From Nocardioides jejuensis (GTDB taxonomy: Bacteria; Actinomycetota; Actinomycetes; Propionibacteriales; Nocardioidaceae): a stretch of DNA of 33,555 bases. The position numbers and the translations under genes are program-made. Of this stretch, positions 7,818 through 15,587 are shown piece after piece. The notes beneath the pieces were generated by a model. It was not told the DNA's origin. It saw only the letters and a program-made list of their open reading frames with translations, and searched no databases. Numbering within the stretch: position 1 is the first letter of the stretch; the number at the start of each line of letters is the position of its first letter. The stretch is taken from contig NZ_SJZJ01000031.1 of the NCBI RefSeq assembly GCF_004337475.1, positions 1-33,555 of the forward strand. Reading direction: 5' to 3'.

Positions 7818-8714
7818 ACCGAGGCGGTACATGCCGCCTTCTGTCAGGTCCACTAGACCCTCGTCGATGAGCCCGGCTAGGCACTGGTCGCGTCGGGGAC
7901 CGTCCGGCCAGGCAGCGGTCAGTGCGAGGCCATCGACGGGCCCGGTTCCCTCGCGAAGCACTGACATTAGGCGGCCGCGAATCTGTCGGTCGGTTCCCTC
8001 GAACTTTTGAGTGCGTCGTGTGGGGCCGTCGTACGGGGGGCTTCCGGCAGCGCGCCAGGCGCACAGATTGGCGATCGGACACGCCTCACACGACGGCGCA
8101 CGAGCCGTGCAGATGAGGGCCCCCAGTTCCATCACGGCGATTGCCCAATGTGCTGCGTCCGCGGTGTCCTCGGGGACAAGGCTTCGCGCCCGGTCGCGTT
8201 CGGTGTTGTTTAGAGAGGGCTGGGGGAATTCCGCGCCCGCCACCGCTCGGGCGATCACGCGCCGCACATTGGTGTCCAGAACCACGGCGCGCTTGCCATA
8301 GGCGAAGGAAGAGATCGCAGCCGCTGTGTATTCGCCAATGCCGGGGAGCATGCGCAGCGTTGCCTCGTCGTCTGGAAGCACACCACCGTGCCGGTCCATC
8401 ACGGCAATGGCTGCGTGGTGGAGATTCAGGGCTCGTCGTGGGTAGCCGAGACGCCCCCAAGCACGGAGGACGTCTTCCGTGCTGGCGGCTGCGAGCGTGG
8501 CAGGAGTGGGCCAGCGCTCCATCCATGCGGTCCATACCGGAAGGACGCGTGCAACTGGTGTCTGTTGAAGCATGATCTCGGAGGTAAGGACGCCCCAAGG
8601 CGTCCGATCTCCGGAGCGCCACGGCAGGGCCCTCTGGTTGGCGTCGTACCACTCTCGAACCGCGTCCGTTAGAACGGTCGCGGCGACCTCGGTGGCTGCG
8701 GGCGGTCCGTTCAT
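7806..8714 (-). CDS. mutY: Island-borne complete MutY adenine glycosylase (replacement copy)
   Basis: A full-length MutY of 302 residues, expected to excise A from A:8-oxoG pairs. It has the N-terminal WYDANQRALPWR, catalytic Glu in TSEIMLQQTPV, the helix-hairpin-helix LPGIGEYTAAA, catalytic Asp in VLDTNVRRVIAR, and the four Fe-S cysteines in CTARAPSCEACPIANLC. ATG at 8714 fits the usual N-terminus; a much longer open frame upstream (to 9140) is not MutY-like and is rejected. It is clearly homologous to the disrupted host copy (1079-1847 plus 32531-32629) but diverged along its whole length, so it is not a recent duplication. It lies directly beside the recombinases. I infer that it restores the function lost on integration. 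Confidence 0.95.
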   Translation of the reverse strand: MNGPPAATEVAATVLTDAVREWYDANQRALPWRSGDRTPWGVLTSEIMLQQTPVARVLPVWTAWMERWPTPATLAAASTEDVLRAWGRLGYPRRALNLHHAAIAVMDRHGGVLPDDEATLRMLPGIGEYTAAAISSFAYGKRAVVLDTNVRRVIARAVAGAEFPQPSLNNTERDRARSLVPEDTADAAHWAIAVMELGALICTARAPSCEACPIANLCAWRAAGSPPYDGPTRRTQKFEGTDRQIRGRLMSVLREGTGPVDGLALTAAWPDGPRRDQCLAGLIDEGLVDLTEGGMYRLGSGA

Positions 8715-8831
8715 CGATCTAATGATGACAGCGGCGGCCAATCTCTTCCAATGTTGGTAAAAACTCAATGCTGTTGGAGTGTCGCTCACATCTGAGCGAT
8801 CGACATGCCTCCCCGGCAGCACCCTGTGGGC

Positions 8832-9257
8832 ATGACGCTTCCACCGCCGGTCTCCTGGGTTGCCCAGCAGGACCGTCGCAACTTTGGACGCGACGGAGCA
8901 ATCGAGTGGCGCGATGACGAAGAGACCCAAACGCTCGACGGGAAAATCGGCCTGCGCGCCGCGCGCATACAACACGAGATTATTCGACTCGTGGGCCGAG
9001 AGATGGCACGCAAGGGCTGGAACTCCTGGGGTGACCTGGCGGAACAATCGGGTATCGGTGTGAAGCCTTGGCAGATGCGTGCCATCGCGCGTGGCGACGC
9101 GCACTTGCGAATGGCTCACATAGCGGCGCTCGATGTCCATTTCGGGCCGCTACTCCTGGCGGGCTACACCGCTCGGAAGGCACTGGAGTCTCAAGCCTTG
9201 TTGGCGCGGTTGCTCGCAGAAGGCGTCTCGGAGTCCCCGGACTCTTCGAAGCCCTGA
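8832..9257 (+). CDS. Small protein with a probable helix-turn-helix, unknown function
   Basis: About 141 residues if started at ATG 8832 (GTGGG just upstream); an ATG at 8805 would add nine residues. The central part, around GDLAEQSGIGVKPWQMRAIA, has the spacing of a helix-turn-helix of the XRE/Cro kind, preceded by a charged helix (AARIQHEIIRLVGREMARKG). It is divergent from mutY across a 117-base gap and converges on the excisionase-like gene, overlapping its 3' end by 67 bases. A regulator of the island is plausible, but nothing in the sequence proves it. Confidence 0.55.
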   Translation: MTLPPPVSWVAQQDRRNFGRDGAIEWRDDEETQTLDGKIGLRAARIQHEIIRLVGREMARKGWNSWGDLAEQSGIGVKPWQMRAIARGDAHLRMAHIAALDVHFGPLLLAGYTARKALESQALLARLLAEGVSESPDSSKP

Positions 9258-9418
9258 AGCCAGTCATTCAGGTCGCTCAGGCGGTATCGCAGTAGCCCGC
9301 CGATCTTGATGGCTCGCGGTCCGTAGTCGGGTCGCCGCGAGCGCCACGTAATCAGCGTGGAGCGCGAAATTGCCAGGTAGGCAGCCGCCTCATCTGGCGT
9401 CATCAGCGGGTCGTGCAT
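9191..9418 (-). CDS. Excisionase/AlpA-like helix-turn-helix protein
   Basis: A 75-residue protein with the MerR-like winged helix typical of recombination directionality factors and plasmid/phage regulators: MTPDEAAAYLAISRSTLITW for the helix-turn-helix and GGLLRYRLSDLNDWL for the wing and last helix. Length and layout match HTH_17/AlpA-like proteins. On a recombinase-driven island such a gene commonly steers excision or controls integrase expression. That role here is inference, since it sits 1.4 kb from the recombinases and on the other strand. Confidence 0.8.
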   Translation of the reverse strand: MHDPLMTPDEAAAYLAISRSTLITWRSRRPDYGPRAIKIGGLLRYRLSDLNDWLQGFEESGDSETPSASNRANKA

Positions 9419-9592
9419 GGCTGAGGTCTGGCCTCGTTTCTGTGGCGTGTATCAGGGTCCGGACACCTTCCTGAGGACCCCGGCAAGCGAGCGCAAGCAA
9501 CCGCATTCAGCCGCGATCCGTTGGGGCAATCGCTGTTAGCGCGCCCGGCTCTAGTGTCCAGCGTGGCGGTGGTTTTACCCAACACTCAGTGC

Positions 9593-9913
9593 ATGAGCAC
9601 AACTCACACGCTGGTCACTTCGGACGATGCTGCGGTACTTCTCCGGACACTCACGCCCATCGCCTACTGCGACTGCCCGCACGACCATGACAGCGAACTG
9701 CCGGTCCGTAACGACGGCAGCAGGCCCTGTCCCCAGCCCGCCTCCTGGCGAGCCCGGGTCCGCGTTGCCGTCGATGTTGAAGGCAGCATTCCGCGGCGAT
9801 GCGACGAGGTCTGGCTGCTCTGTTCGGAGTGCCTCGACTCGTGGCTGGACGAGGATCCAGATTGGGTGGAGGTCAAGGTCCTCGCCCGACTCAATCGGCC
9901 GGGGGCGCTCTGA
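9593..9913 (+). CDS. Unknown Cys-rich protein, first gene of a six-gene run
   Basis: 106 residues from ATG 9593. I do not recognise the family. It contains YCDCPHDHDS, PCPQPASWRARV and RRCDEVWLLCSECLDSW, so five or six cysteines plus histidines are placed as in a zinc ribbon. A longer frame from 9521 exists but its extra residues look non-coding. The stop overlaps the next start by one base (TGATG). The 174 bases before it (9419-9592) hold no gene and presumably carry the operon promoter. Confidence 0.6.
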   Translation: MSTTHTLVTSDDAAVLLRTLTPIAYCDCPHDHDSELPVRNDGSRPCPQPASWRARVRVAVDVEGSIPRRCDEVWLLCSECLDSWLDEDPDWVEVKVLARLNRPGAL

Positions 9914-10452
9914 TGTTCGCGGTCAGCGGTAACTCGAAGGCTCCGGACCGCTGTTACGTGGAGGGCTGCGGTCGCGAGAACGCGATCGTCCTGCACCTCT
10001 CGGCCACTCCTGCTGCCTTTGGTGACTACTGCGCCGAGCATGCCCGTGCCCTGGCTGAGGCCACTCCGCTCGTCTGGACCTGCGAATGCCTTGTCTGCGA
10101 GGCGGCGCGGCGAGAACTCGCGTCGCACGAGCATGACGACCGGATCGTCCTGTGCACCAACTGCGTGGGTCGCTGGCTCGTGACCACCGCATCCGGCTCG
10201 ACGCACCTGTTTGATCTCGATGCCAAGACAATCCAACGTGTTCAGGCCGCTGCCAACGAGCGCCCGAGTCGAGAGCGAGCGGGGTCGGTCCCGCTTCGTC
10301 GAGACGGCGACGTCCTGCCCCTGCTGCACCTCGATCCGATTCGACTGAATGAGCCAGCGTGCCTGCTCATTGGCGAGGTGGACGACTATCTGGGGTACGT
10401 CAACACAACTCGGGTCACGACGCCGGTACGACTTGTGGAGCCCGCCCGATGA
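9913..10452 (+). CDS. Unknown zinc-knuckle protein, second gene of the run
   Basis: 179 residues. The start codon shares a base with the upstream stop, and its own stop overlaps the next ATG by 4 bases. The N-terminus has CYVEGCGREN followed by YCAEHARAL, the same C-x4-C...C-x2-H pattern repeated in the HNH protein at the end of this operon. A second cluster follows (CECLVCEAARRE, then CTNCVGRW). The C-terminal third has no recognisable motif. A nucleic-acid-binding role is plausible but unproven. Confidence 0.6.
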   Translation: MFAVSGNSKAPDRCYVEGCGRENAIVLHLSATPAAFGDYCAEHARALAEATPLVWTCECLVCEAARRELASHEHDDRIVLCTNCVGRWLVTTASGSTHLFDLDAKTIQRVQAAANERPSRERAGSVPLRRDGDVLPLLHLDPIRLNEPACLLIGEVDDYLGYVNTTRVTTPVRLVEPAR

Positions 10453-11045
10453 CCGCGTTCGACCGGTACTGGCCGCAGACAGGCGTCTGGGAGGTCACAA
10501 CGGAGCGCGGCACTCGCCAGATTCTCGACCTCGACGAGAACATTTGGATGCGGGTACCCGGTGAACACTCGGCCACCCCCTACCCGACTGACCGGCAGTG
10601 GCAACGGCTGGCCGCCTTTGCTTCGGGGGCGTTGGGCCCTGACCAGTTTGGCGAGGTCTGGGTTGGCCGCCCCCTGCGCATTTGGCGCACCCTGGACGAG
10701 TGGTGGACAACAACGTGGGTCACTGCGGTCAGAGAGATGTTCGAGGACGAGGTGCCGCCGCCGAGCCCGATCTACCTGTCTAGTCGCACGCGGGGGGTCC
10801 TTGACGGCTGGTCCGTTCGAGGTGGCGACATCCCCGCGTACGGCGAAGGCCCCAGCATCGAGGACGCGATGGACGACTACATCCAGGGGCTCTGCGACTG
10901 GCTGGCAGAACCTGGGGTCCTTGGCAGTTCGCGGCTCGCCAGGCGCTGGAAGGCAGATTCGGAGGCCGCGGGCTCGGTTCGCGCGCACGTGGCGGCCCTC
11001 CTTGCGGACGACATCGCCCGTTTTGAGGGCCGGGAGGACGAATGA
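10449..11045 (+). CDS. Unknown 198-residue protein, third gene of the run
   Basis: A Trp- and acid-rich protein (SGALGPDQFGEVWVGRPLRI, RTLDEWWTTTWVTAVREMFE) without cysteine clusters or a known motif that I can name. ATG overlaps the previous stop (ATGA) and the stop overlaps the next ATG in the same way. The middle part, SSRTRGVLDGWSVRGGD, reads like a small beta-rich domain; the C-terminus is helical. Function unknown; it is probably co-translated with its neighbours. Confidence 0.6.
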   Translation: MTAFDRYWPQTGVWEVTTERGTRQILDLDENIWMRVPGEHSATPYPTDRQWQRLAAFASGALGPDQFGEVWVGRPLRIWRTLDEWWTTTWVTAVREMFEDEVPPPSPIYLSSRTRGVLDGWSVRGGDIPAYGEGPSIEDAMDDYIQGLCDWLAEPGVLGSSRLARRWKADSEAAGSVRAHVAALLADDIARFEGREDE

Positions 11046-11473
11046 CGTCGGAATGGGCCGACGTGTTCGATCAGGTGTCGGCGTGCGGCGGGAACGCGGT
11101 GGAGGCAATCCGGCGGGCTTGGGAGCGCGGCGTGTCAGCGGAACAGGTGTTGGAAGGCGTCACCCGGGCCTTGGCGAGCACGCCCGATAACCGGGCGTTC
11201 GAGGACTGGGAGGCTCTCGCGCCCGGCTGCCTCGATACGCGCGTCTTTACTCAAGGGACATGGTGGGTCGACGTGCTCCGGGTTCCTCATCGAATCGCCT
11301 CGATGTCGGACCGGTACGTCGCCAACGTCATCGGATTCCTTCGCAATGACGCTGAGCATTTCTACGAGACGTACCTGTTCGGCCACCCCATGCCGTTTGC
11401 CGAGAGCCCCCAGGCGTGGCTTGAGAGCACGGTGCTGATGAAAGCCTTGCGATCGCGGCAGGACGCCTCGTGA
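11042..11473 (+). CDS. Unknown 143-residue protein, fourth gene of the run
   Basis: A mostly helical protein (EWADVFDQVSACGGNAVEAI, then GVSAEQVLEGVTRALAST) with a Trp/Asp-rich centre. No known family is apparent. Coupled by 4-base overlaps to both neighbours (ATGA at the start, GTGA at the end). Its packing between genes of the same type argues that it is real despite lacking motifs. Confidence 0.6.
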   Translation: MTSEWADVFDQVSACGGNAVEAIRRAWERGVSAEQVLEGVTRALASTPDNRAFEDWEALAPGCLDTRVFTQGTWWVDVLRVPHRIASMSDRYVANVIGFLRNDAEHFYETYLFGHPMPFAESPQAWLESTVLMKALRSRQDAS

Positions 11474-11907
11474 GCACTGAAGGCTGCACGTGCTGGTTGT
11501 TCCCGACCGAGCAGGGAGAGACGATGCCGCTCACGTGGGCCTGTTTGCACGATGAGGTATGCGTCATCACCAAGGACGGATCCACCGTCGTTGGCTGGGG
11601 ACTCGCGGGCGAAGTTCTACACGCGGACGGCGTGCGGAAGCCGATGTTGCAGATTGAAGACGACGCGGGGGTGCTCTACTTCCTGCGGCCCGAGGAGATC
11701 GCCAGCGTGACGCCGGTCGAACTGACGCCGGACGAGTCCGCGTTCGCTAGGGCGGTCACAGAGGTCATCTCCCGCGCGAAGCGGGGCGGGCCTCAGGAGC
11801 ACATGCGTTTGGTCGTTGGCCAGCATCGGACGGTGGAGGTCGAGGTCCGACACGCGAGGCATGCATGTTCGCCTCACGGCCAGACCCGGCCCATGTTCGA
11901 AATCTGA
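11470..11907 (+). CDS. Unknown 145-residue protein, fifth gene of the run
   Basis: Starts at GTG 11470, overlapping the previous stop, with an AGGA six bases upstream. ATG 11524 with GGGAGA before it is a reasonable alternative that would remove 18 residues. The central part (EVCVITKDGSTVVGWGLAGE, MLQIEDDAGVLYFLRPEEIA) looks like an SH3-like beta barrel; the C-terminus holds scattered His and Cys. No family recognised. It is 61 bases upstream of the HNH gene. Confidence 0.55.
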   Translation: MSTEGCTCWLFPTEQGETMPLTWACLHDEVCVITKDGSTVVGWGLAGEVLHADGVRKPMLQIEDDAGVLYFLRPEEIASVTPVELTPDESAFARAVTEVISRAKRGGPQEHMRLVVGQHRTVEVEVRHARHACSPHGQTRPMFEI

Positions 11908-11968
11908 AGGGGTGACTCCAAGCAGGAACCCACGCACTGCGTCGGCGACCGGATCTAGATTGCCCTGC

Positions 11969-12853
11969 ATGGAGTGTGAGGTCGCCGGGTGCGAACGTGG
12001 CGCTGCGAAGATGAATCGCTGGTGCGACAAGCACTATCGCCGGTGGCGGCTCTATGGCGACCCGGACGCCCCGTTGCTCAAGAAGCCGGTCGCCGCCGCC
12101 TGCCGCTACGACGGCTGCGGGCGGAAGGTCATTGCCTTCGATCTGTGCAAACACCACTACTACGCCGAGCGGCGCGCAGCCGAGCGTGCGGCAAGGCCAG
12201 TGCTCCCACCGCCGCCACCAGGAATGCGCCGGGTACCCACTCGCCCCAACGAATTGATTCCTGTTGCATGTTCGATTGAGGGCTGCGACCAGCCGCCGAA
12301 GGTGCGGGGCTGGTGCGGAGCCCACTATCAACGCTGGCGCCGCTTCGGTGACCCGGAATTCTTCCCGCCGCAGGTCGACACGTCATGCACGGTCGAAGGT
12401 TGTGGAAAACCCACGAATGCGCGTGGCTTCTGCTCGTCTCATTACTATCGCTGGCACACGTACGGGGACCCGCTGTACTCGAAGAACAAGCCTCGCGTGC
12501 GAGAACAGGTCGTGGATGTCCCACCCCGACCCTGTGCGACTTGCGGAGAACAGTTCAAGCCGGCCAATCACGTGCAGCGCTACTGCGGTCGCCGCTGCAA
12601 GCCAACCCGTGCGCATCGCGGCGTCAACAGTCGGGCGACGGTCGTGAGGCTCGGGGAGGCGAATGGCTGGACCTGCGCCCTGTGCCATGGGGCCGTCGAG
12701 CGCGACGTCTACTGGCCTTCACCGAATGCGGGTTCGGTCGATCATGTCGTACCCGTGGTCCTGGGAGGTACGGATGCGTGGCCCAACCTTCAGTTGGCTC
12801 ATTTGAGGTGCAACCTTGCTAAAGAGGCGGTGCGCCGAGGGCGACCGAACTAG
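11969..12853 (+). CDS. HNH endonuclease with four N-terminal zinc-knuckle repeats
   Basis: 294 residues from ATG 11969 (a GTG at 11912 is possible). The first ~190 residues hold four units of the pattern C-x4-C ... C-x2-H-Y: CEVAGCERG...WCDKHYRRW, CRYDGCGRK...LCKHHY, CSIEGCDQP...WCGAHYQRW and CTVEGCGKP...FCSSHYYRW. Three of the four end in GDP. A further Cys group (PCATCGEQ, YCGRRCK) precedes the HNH nuclease: CALCHG, SVDHVVPVVLGGTDAWPNLQ, HLRCNLAKE. Such layouts occur in actinophage and plasmid HNH proteins. It closes the six-gene run and is its only member with a recognisable enzyme activity, so it is the likely effector. Its 3' end overlaps the convergent small gene by 35 bases. Confidence 0.82.
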   Translation: MECEVAGCERGAAKMNRWCDKHYRRWRLYGDPDAPLLKKPVAAACRYDGCGRKVIAFDLCKHHYYAERRAAERAARPVLPPPPPGMRRVPTRPNELIPVACSIEGCDQPPKVRGWCGAHYQRWRRFGDPEFFPPQVDTSCTVEGCGKPTNARGFCSSHYYRWHTYGDPLYSKNKPRVREQVVDVPPRPCATCGEQFKPANHVQRYCGRRCKPTRAHRGVNSRATVVRLGEANGWTCALCHGAVERDVYWPSPNAGSVDHVVPVVLGGTDAWPNLQLAHLRCNLAKEAVRRGRPN

Positions 12854-13115
12854 GACCTCCGGGTCGCCTCGTCGACGCGTTCGGGTCGACCTCGACGGGC
12901 ACCAGGAGCCTTCGCTCGAACCACTCCATGCGGAAAGTTCGACGCACGCCGTCCTCGACGAATGCGACGAGGAACCGATTCGAGTTCGCGGTGAGTGGCC
13001 ACTCGACCACATACCCCAGATAGGGCTTCAGCGCACCGGCACGCTTGATGAAGACGAACCGCTGCTCATGCGCGGCGTACGGCCCCCACGCGTCGTTCTT
13101 CGGAGGAGAGGCCAC
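12819..13115 (-). CDS. Small unknown protein downstream of the ASCH gene
   Basis: About 98 residues if started at GTG 13115, which overlaps the 3' end of the ASCH gene by 50 bases. The frame stays open to an ATG at 13199. The sequence reads as a genuine protein: WGPYAAHEQRFVFIKRAGAL and YVVEWPLTANSNRFLVAFVE, followed by MEWFERRLLVPVEVDPN. It is probably a small beta-rich domain; I do not recognise it. The heavy overlap lowers confidence in the exact start. It would be the third gene of the minus-strand set with PIN-GNAT and ASCH. Confidence 0.5.
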   Translation of the reverse strand: MASPPKNDAWGPYAAHEQRFVFIKRAGALKPYLGYVVEWPLTANSNRFLVAFVEDGVRRTFRMEWFERRLLVPVEVDPNASTRRPGGPSSVALGAPPL

Positions 13116-13611
13116 GAAACAAACGATAGAACATACGTTCGATCCGGGTGCCCGGGCTCGTCCCATGTATGTGACTATCGGCCCTGGATCCCAGAGCAAG
13201 CGTCCGGGACAATCGTTCGTCGGTTAGATACATGTAGGACTGCGGGGGACGAAGGCCATCTGCGATGTCGGCAAGAGCAACGGGCGCGTCGAACCGCCTC
13301 GCATCGCGCACTCGAATCACAAACGCGGCCTCAGCGCCGTCGTAGTAATCGAAGAACGGATCTTCTTCGATGCCGCCGACGTCACCGTATTGGGACCACG
13401 CAGCGCTCGGAGGAACGCAGTCGATGCCCTCGATCTCGAACGCGCCGACGACGCGCTGGACCGGTGCCGTCGCATAGATGACGACATGGGTGACGTCGGC
13501 GGGGAGACCCTGGCGACGAAACTCAACCTTCTTCGTTCCAGTGAGGATTGCCTCCGCGTACCGCGGGTGGATTGAGAACAGGGCTACACGTCCGACCTGA
13601 TCGACAACCAT
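13066..13611 (-). CDS. ASCH-domain protein
   Basis: 181 residues from ATG 13611. The N-terminus is a classic ASCH (PUA-like) signature, VALFSIHPRYAEAILTG followed by KKVEFRRQG, and then VVIYATAPVQRVVGAFEIEG. ASCH domains bind RNA or modified nucleotides and are often linked to translation-directed toxins or to sensing of modified nucleic acids. It overlaps the end of the PIN-GNAT gene by 28 bases, so the two are one operon. The C-terminal ~80 residues, after the domain, include a short DIADGLRPPQSYMYL element. Confidence 0.82.
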   Translation of the reverse strand: MVVDQVGRVALFSIHPRYAEAILTGTKKVEFRRQGLPADVTHVVIYATAPVQRVVGAFEIEGIDCVPPSAAWSQYGDVGGIEEDPFFDYYDGAEAAFVIRVRDARRFDAPVALADIADGLRPPQSYMYLTDERLSRTLALGSRADSHIHGTSPGTRIERMFYRLFRGLSSEERRVGAVRRA

Positions 13612-15065
13612 TCGCGCCCTTCCTCTCTGATGCGCTGGATCTGCTGAGGCCAGCCGTTGACCGCCTTCGCCGCCCGTAGTTCGTCGATGGTGATGGGGTT
13701 CGCTCGAAGGACCCTGTCTTGGCGGAACTTCACGACGAGCACGTCGCCGCGTCGGGCCAGTGCCTTGATGTCCGCGAGTGGGTAGACAGTGCGATTGCCG
13801 ACCTCGGCAAGGATCTCGTCGGGGTCCTGGCTGACCAGGGTGGACTCGCACACCCCAATCACGAAGACCGCCTTCTCATCATGACTCCGATAAAACAACA
13901 ACGGGTCGCCGGGCTTGAGGAGGCGCGTCGAAGCATTGCAGAGATAAGCCTTACGTAGCGCGTTGCCGAAGGGTCGTGTTCCGACGTCCGCAGCAGAGAA
14001 GAGCGCCCCTTCTTCGGGCTCCGCGTCCGGAAACAGAACGCGGTGCCAACGTGGCTCGATGGGGACGATGAAGGGTGTGGTCTCGTCCCACGCGATCCAC
14101 GGCGGGCCATAGGCAATGTGCTGCTCTAGCGGAGTCAGCGTGGTGTCGTTCGGCGCAACGAGGCTCTTGGCGAAGACCATCTCTCCCGAGTCGGTGGTCA
14201 CCCCCGCGAGGGGTTTGAAGCCGAACCCGCGGAGGACTCCCGCCAGCACTTCCTGCTTCGCATACAGCGTGACGAAGACGCCCTTGTATCCCTCCGCATG
14301 CGCCTGCTCGAACGCGGCCTTGAGCAACAACTCGCCGTACTTCTGGCCGCTGTATTCGTCAGCCACCTTGAAGGTGCACAACTTCAATTGAGGTCCCGGC
14401 AACCCATGCTCGCCGGTGGGCTCCTTCTTCAGAATGACGAGGCCCGCATGCTCGCTCGCGCCGTCAATGAGCAGGGCATCGCGCTGCGACTGAGCGGCCC
14501 GCTGAAACCATTCGACGAAGGGCGGGTAGTCCGCCTTGAGACCATCGAAGATTGGGTCGTCGATGTTCAACTCATGCGTCTTAACCCGTCGGACCGACGG
14601 CGGGGCCGAGGGAAGATCGACGTGGATCGTACGCAACAGGTTGACAGCGTCTGCCAGTCGAAGGACCCGCTGGTCGACGCCCACCCGCAATGCCTTGCGA
14701 TGTATGCCGTCGTCTTCGGTGACGAGGTAGCCAACTGCGTGCCCAACCACCGCAGCAAGCAGGGCGTCGTCGACCGCATCGTTTGAACCAGGAACCGCCT
14801 CGCCCAACTCTGCGATCTGTGCTGCCGTTACCTGAGGCGGCGACGTGATTGGCGTATACCGGCCGAAGAGCGCCAAGCGCGCTGCGCGCTTCTTCGGGTC
14901 CGAGATGCGGTCGAAGTCGATGCGAGATGCCGGATGGGTTCTCAAGTCGTGGTGATGGGTCGACACCAGACGGAGGAACTCCATGGCAACGTCGACGCCT
15001 GCTTCGAGCACGTGACCGAGCGGGTCTGCCTTGATGGCGACATTGCTGTCAATCAGGAACAGCAC
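13584..15065 (-). CDS. PIN-GNAT-PUA-like (EVE/ASCH-type) three-domain fusion protein
   Basis: 493 residues from GTG 15065, giving the usual PIN start (LFLIDSNVAIK); a TTG at 15086 is possible. Residues 1-140 are a PIN nuclease fold with acidic residues in LIDSNV, NDAVDDALLAAVVG and YLVTEDDGIHRKA. Residues ~165-310 are a GNAT acetyltransferase (FKVADEYSGQKYGELLLKAA, YAKQEVLAGVLRGFGFKPL). The C-terminal ~170 residues look PUA/EVE-like (LKPGDPLLFYRSHDEKAVFV). PIN domains cleave RNA, and GNAT toxins can acetylate aminoacyl-tRNA or proteins. Combining both with a nucleic-acid reader suggests a translation-targeting abortive effector, but no function has been shown. The partner ASCH gene overlaps its 3' end. 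Confidence 0.8.
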   Translation of the reverse strand: MLFLIDSNVAIKADPLGHVLEAGVDVAMEFLRLVSTHHHDLRTHPASRIDFDRISDPKKRAARLALFGRYTPITSPPQVTAAQIAELGEAVPGSNDAVDDALLAAVVGHAVGYLVTEDDGIHRKALRVGVDQRVLRLADAVNLLRTIHVDLPSAPPSVRRVKTHELNIDDPIFDGLKADYPPFVEWFQRAAQSQRDALLIDGASEHAGLVILKKEPTGEHGLPGPQLKLCTFKVADEYSGQKYGELLLKAAFEQAHAEGYKGVFVTLYAKQEVLAGVLRGFGFKPLAGVTTDSGEMVFAKSLVAPNDTTLTPLEQHIAYGPPWIAWDETTPFIVPIEPRWHRVLFPDAEPEEGALFSAADVGTRPFGNALRKAYLCNASTRLLKPGDPLLFYRSHDEKAVFVIGVCESTLVSQDPDEILAEVGNRTVYPLADIKALARRGDVLVVKFRQDRVLRANPITIDELRAAKAVNGWPQQIQRIREEGREWLSIRSDV

Positions 15066-15261
15066 GAGACAAGATTGCCCCGTCAAACCAATCGGCGTGC
15101 CACATTTCGACCCTCTGCCTGGCGATCCCGACGAATCCGGGGCCCGAGGGCGACACGACTCAACGCGGGTACAGCCACCCTTGCGCGATTTGAGGCCAGC
15201 GAACGTCTCACTTTCGAAGCCGGAGGCGTCCTGCTGCCCCGCAGCGCCCGCTCGCCGCTAA

Positions 15262-15519
15262 CTAGAGCAGACGGGGGTCGCCGTCCTCGTCGAACACGAT
15301 GCGGCGATCGCCTCGCTCTATCGCATCGAGATCGAGGTCGATGTCGAGGTAGGCCAAGTCATTGAGCCGATCCAGACCCTTGATGAAGATGGAACCCACC
15401 GCGAGACCGACGAACTCAGGATTTGGCGCCACGACGAACTTGAGATCCCATCCGACCCGCCGACCGACTTCCCTAGCACGATCATCTAGTCGCGTTACCT
15501 CGTCTTCGGTCAGTGGCAT
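15262..15519 (-). CDS. Small acidic unknown protein
   Basis: 85 residues from ATG 15519, rich in Asp/Glu (YLDIDLDLDAIERGDRR, VFDEDGDPRLL at the C-terminus). The N-terminus is helical (LTEDEVTRLDDRAREVGRRV) and the middle is a hydrophobic beta stretch. No family recognised. Small acidic proteins in defence islands can be antitoxins or inhibitors, but there is no direct sign of that here. The 196 bases to its left (15066-15261) contain no gene that I can support. Confidence 0.5.
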   Translation of the reverse strand: MPLTEDEVTRLDDRAREVGRRVGWDLKFVVAPNPEFVGLAVGSIFIKGLDRLNDLAYLDIDLDLDAIERGDRRIVFDEDGDPRLL

Positions 15520-15587
15520 GCGCTCAGAGTGTCACGTTGGCGCCTCGGCCTCCGGAACATTGGTGCCATCAGGGAAGTTGGGCATGC

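Noticed and set aside
8715..9140. A long N-terminal extension of the island MutY.
   Set aside because: The extra sequence is antisense to the 8832-9257 gene, has no MutY similarity, and ATG 8714 yields the expected N-terminus.
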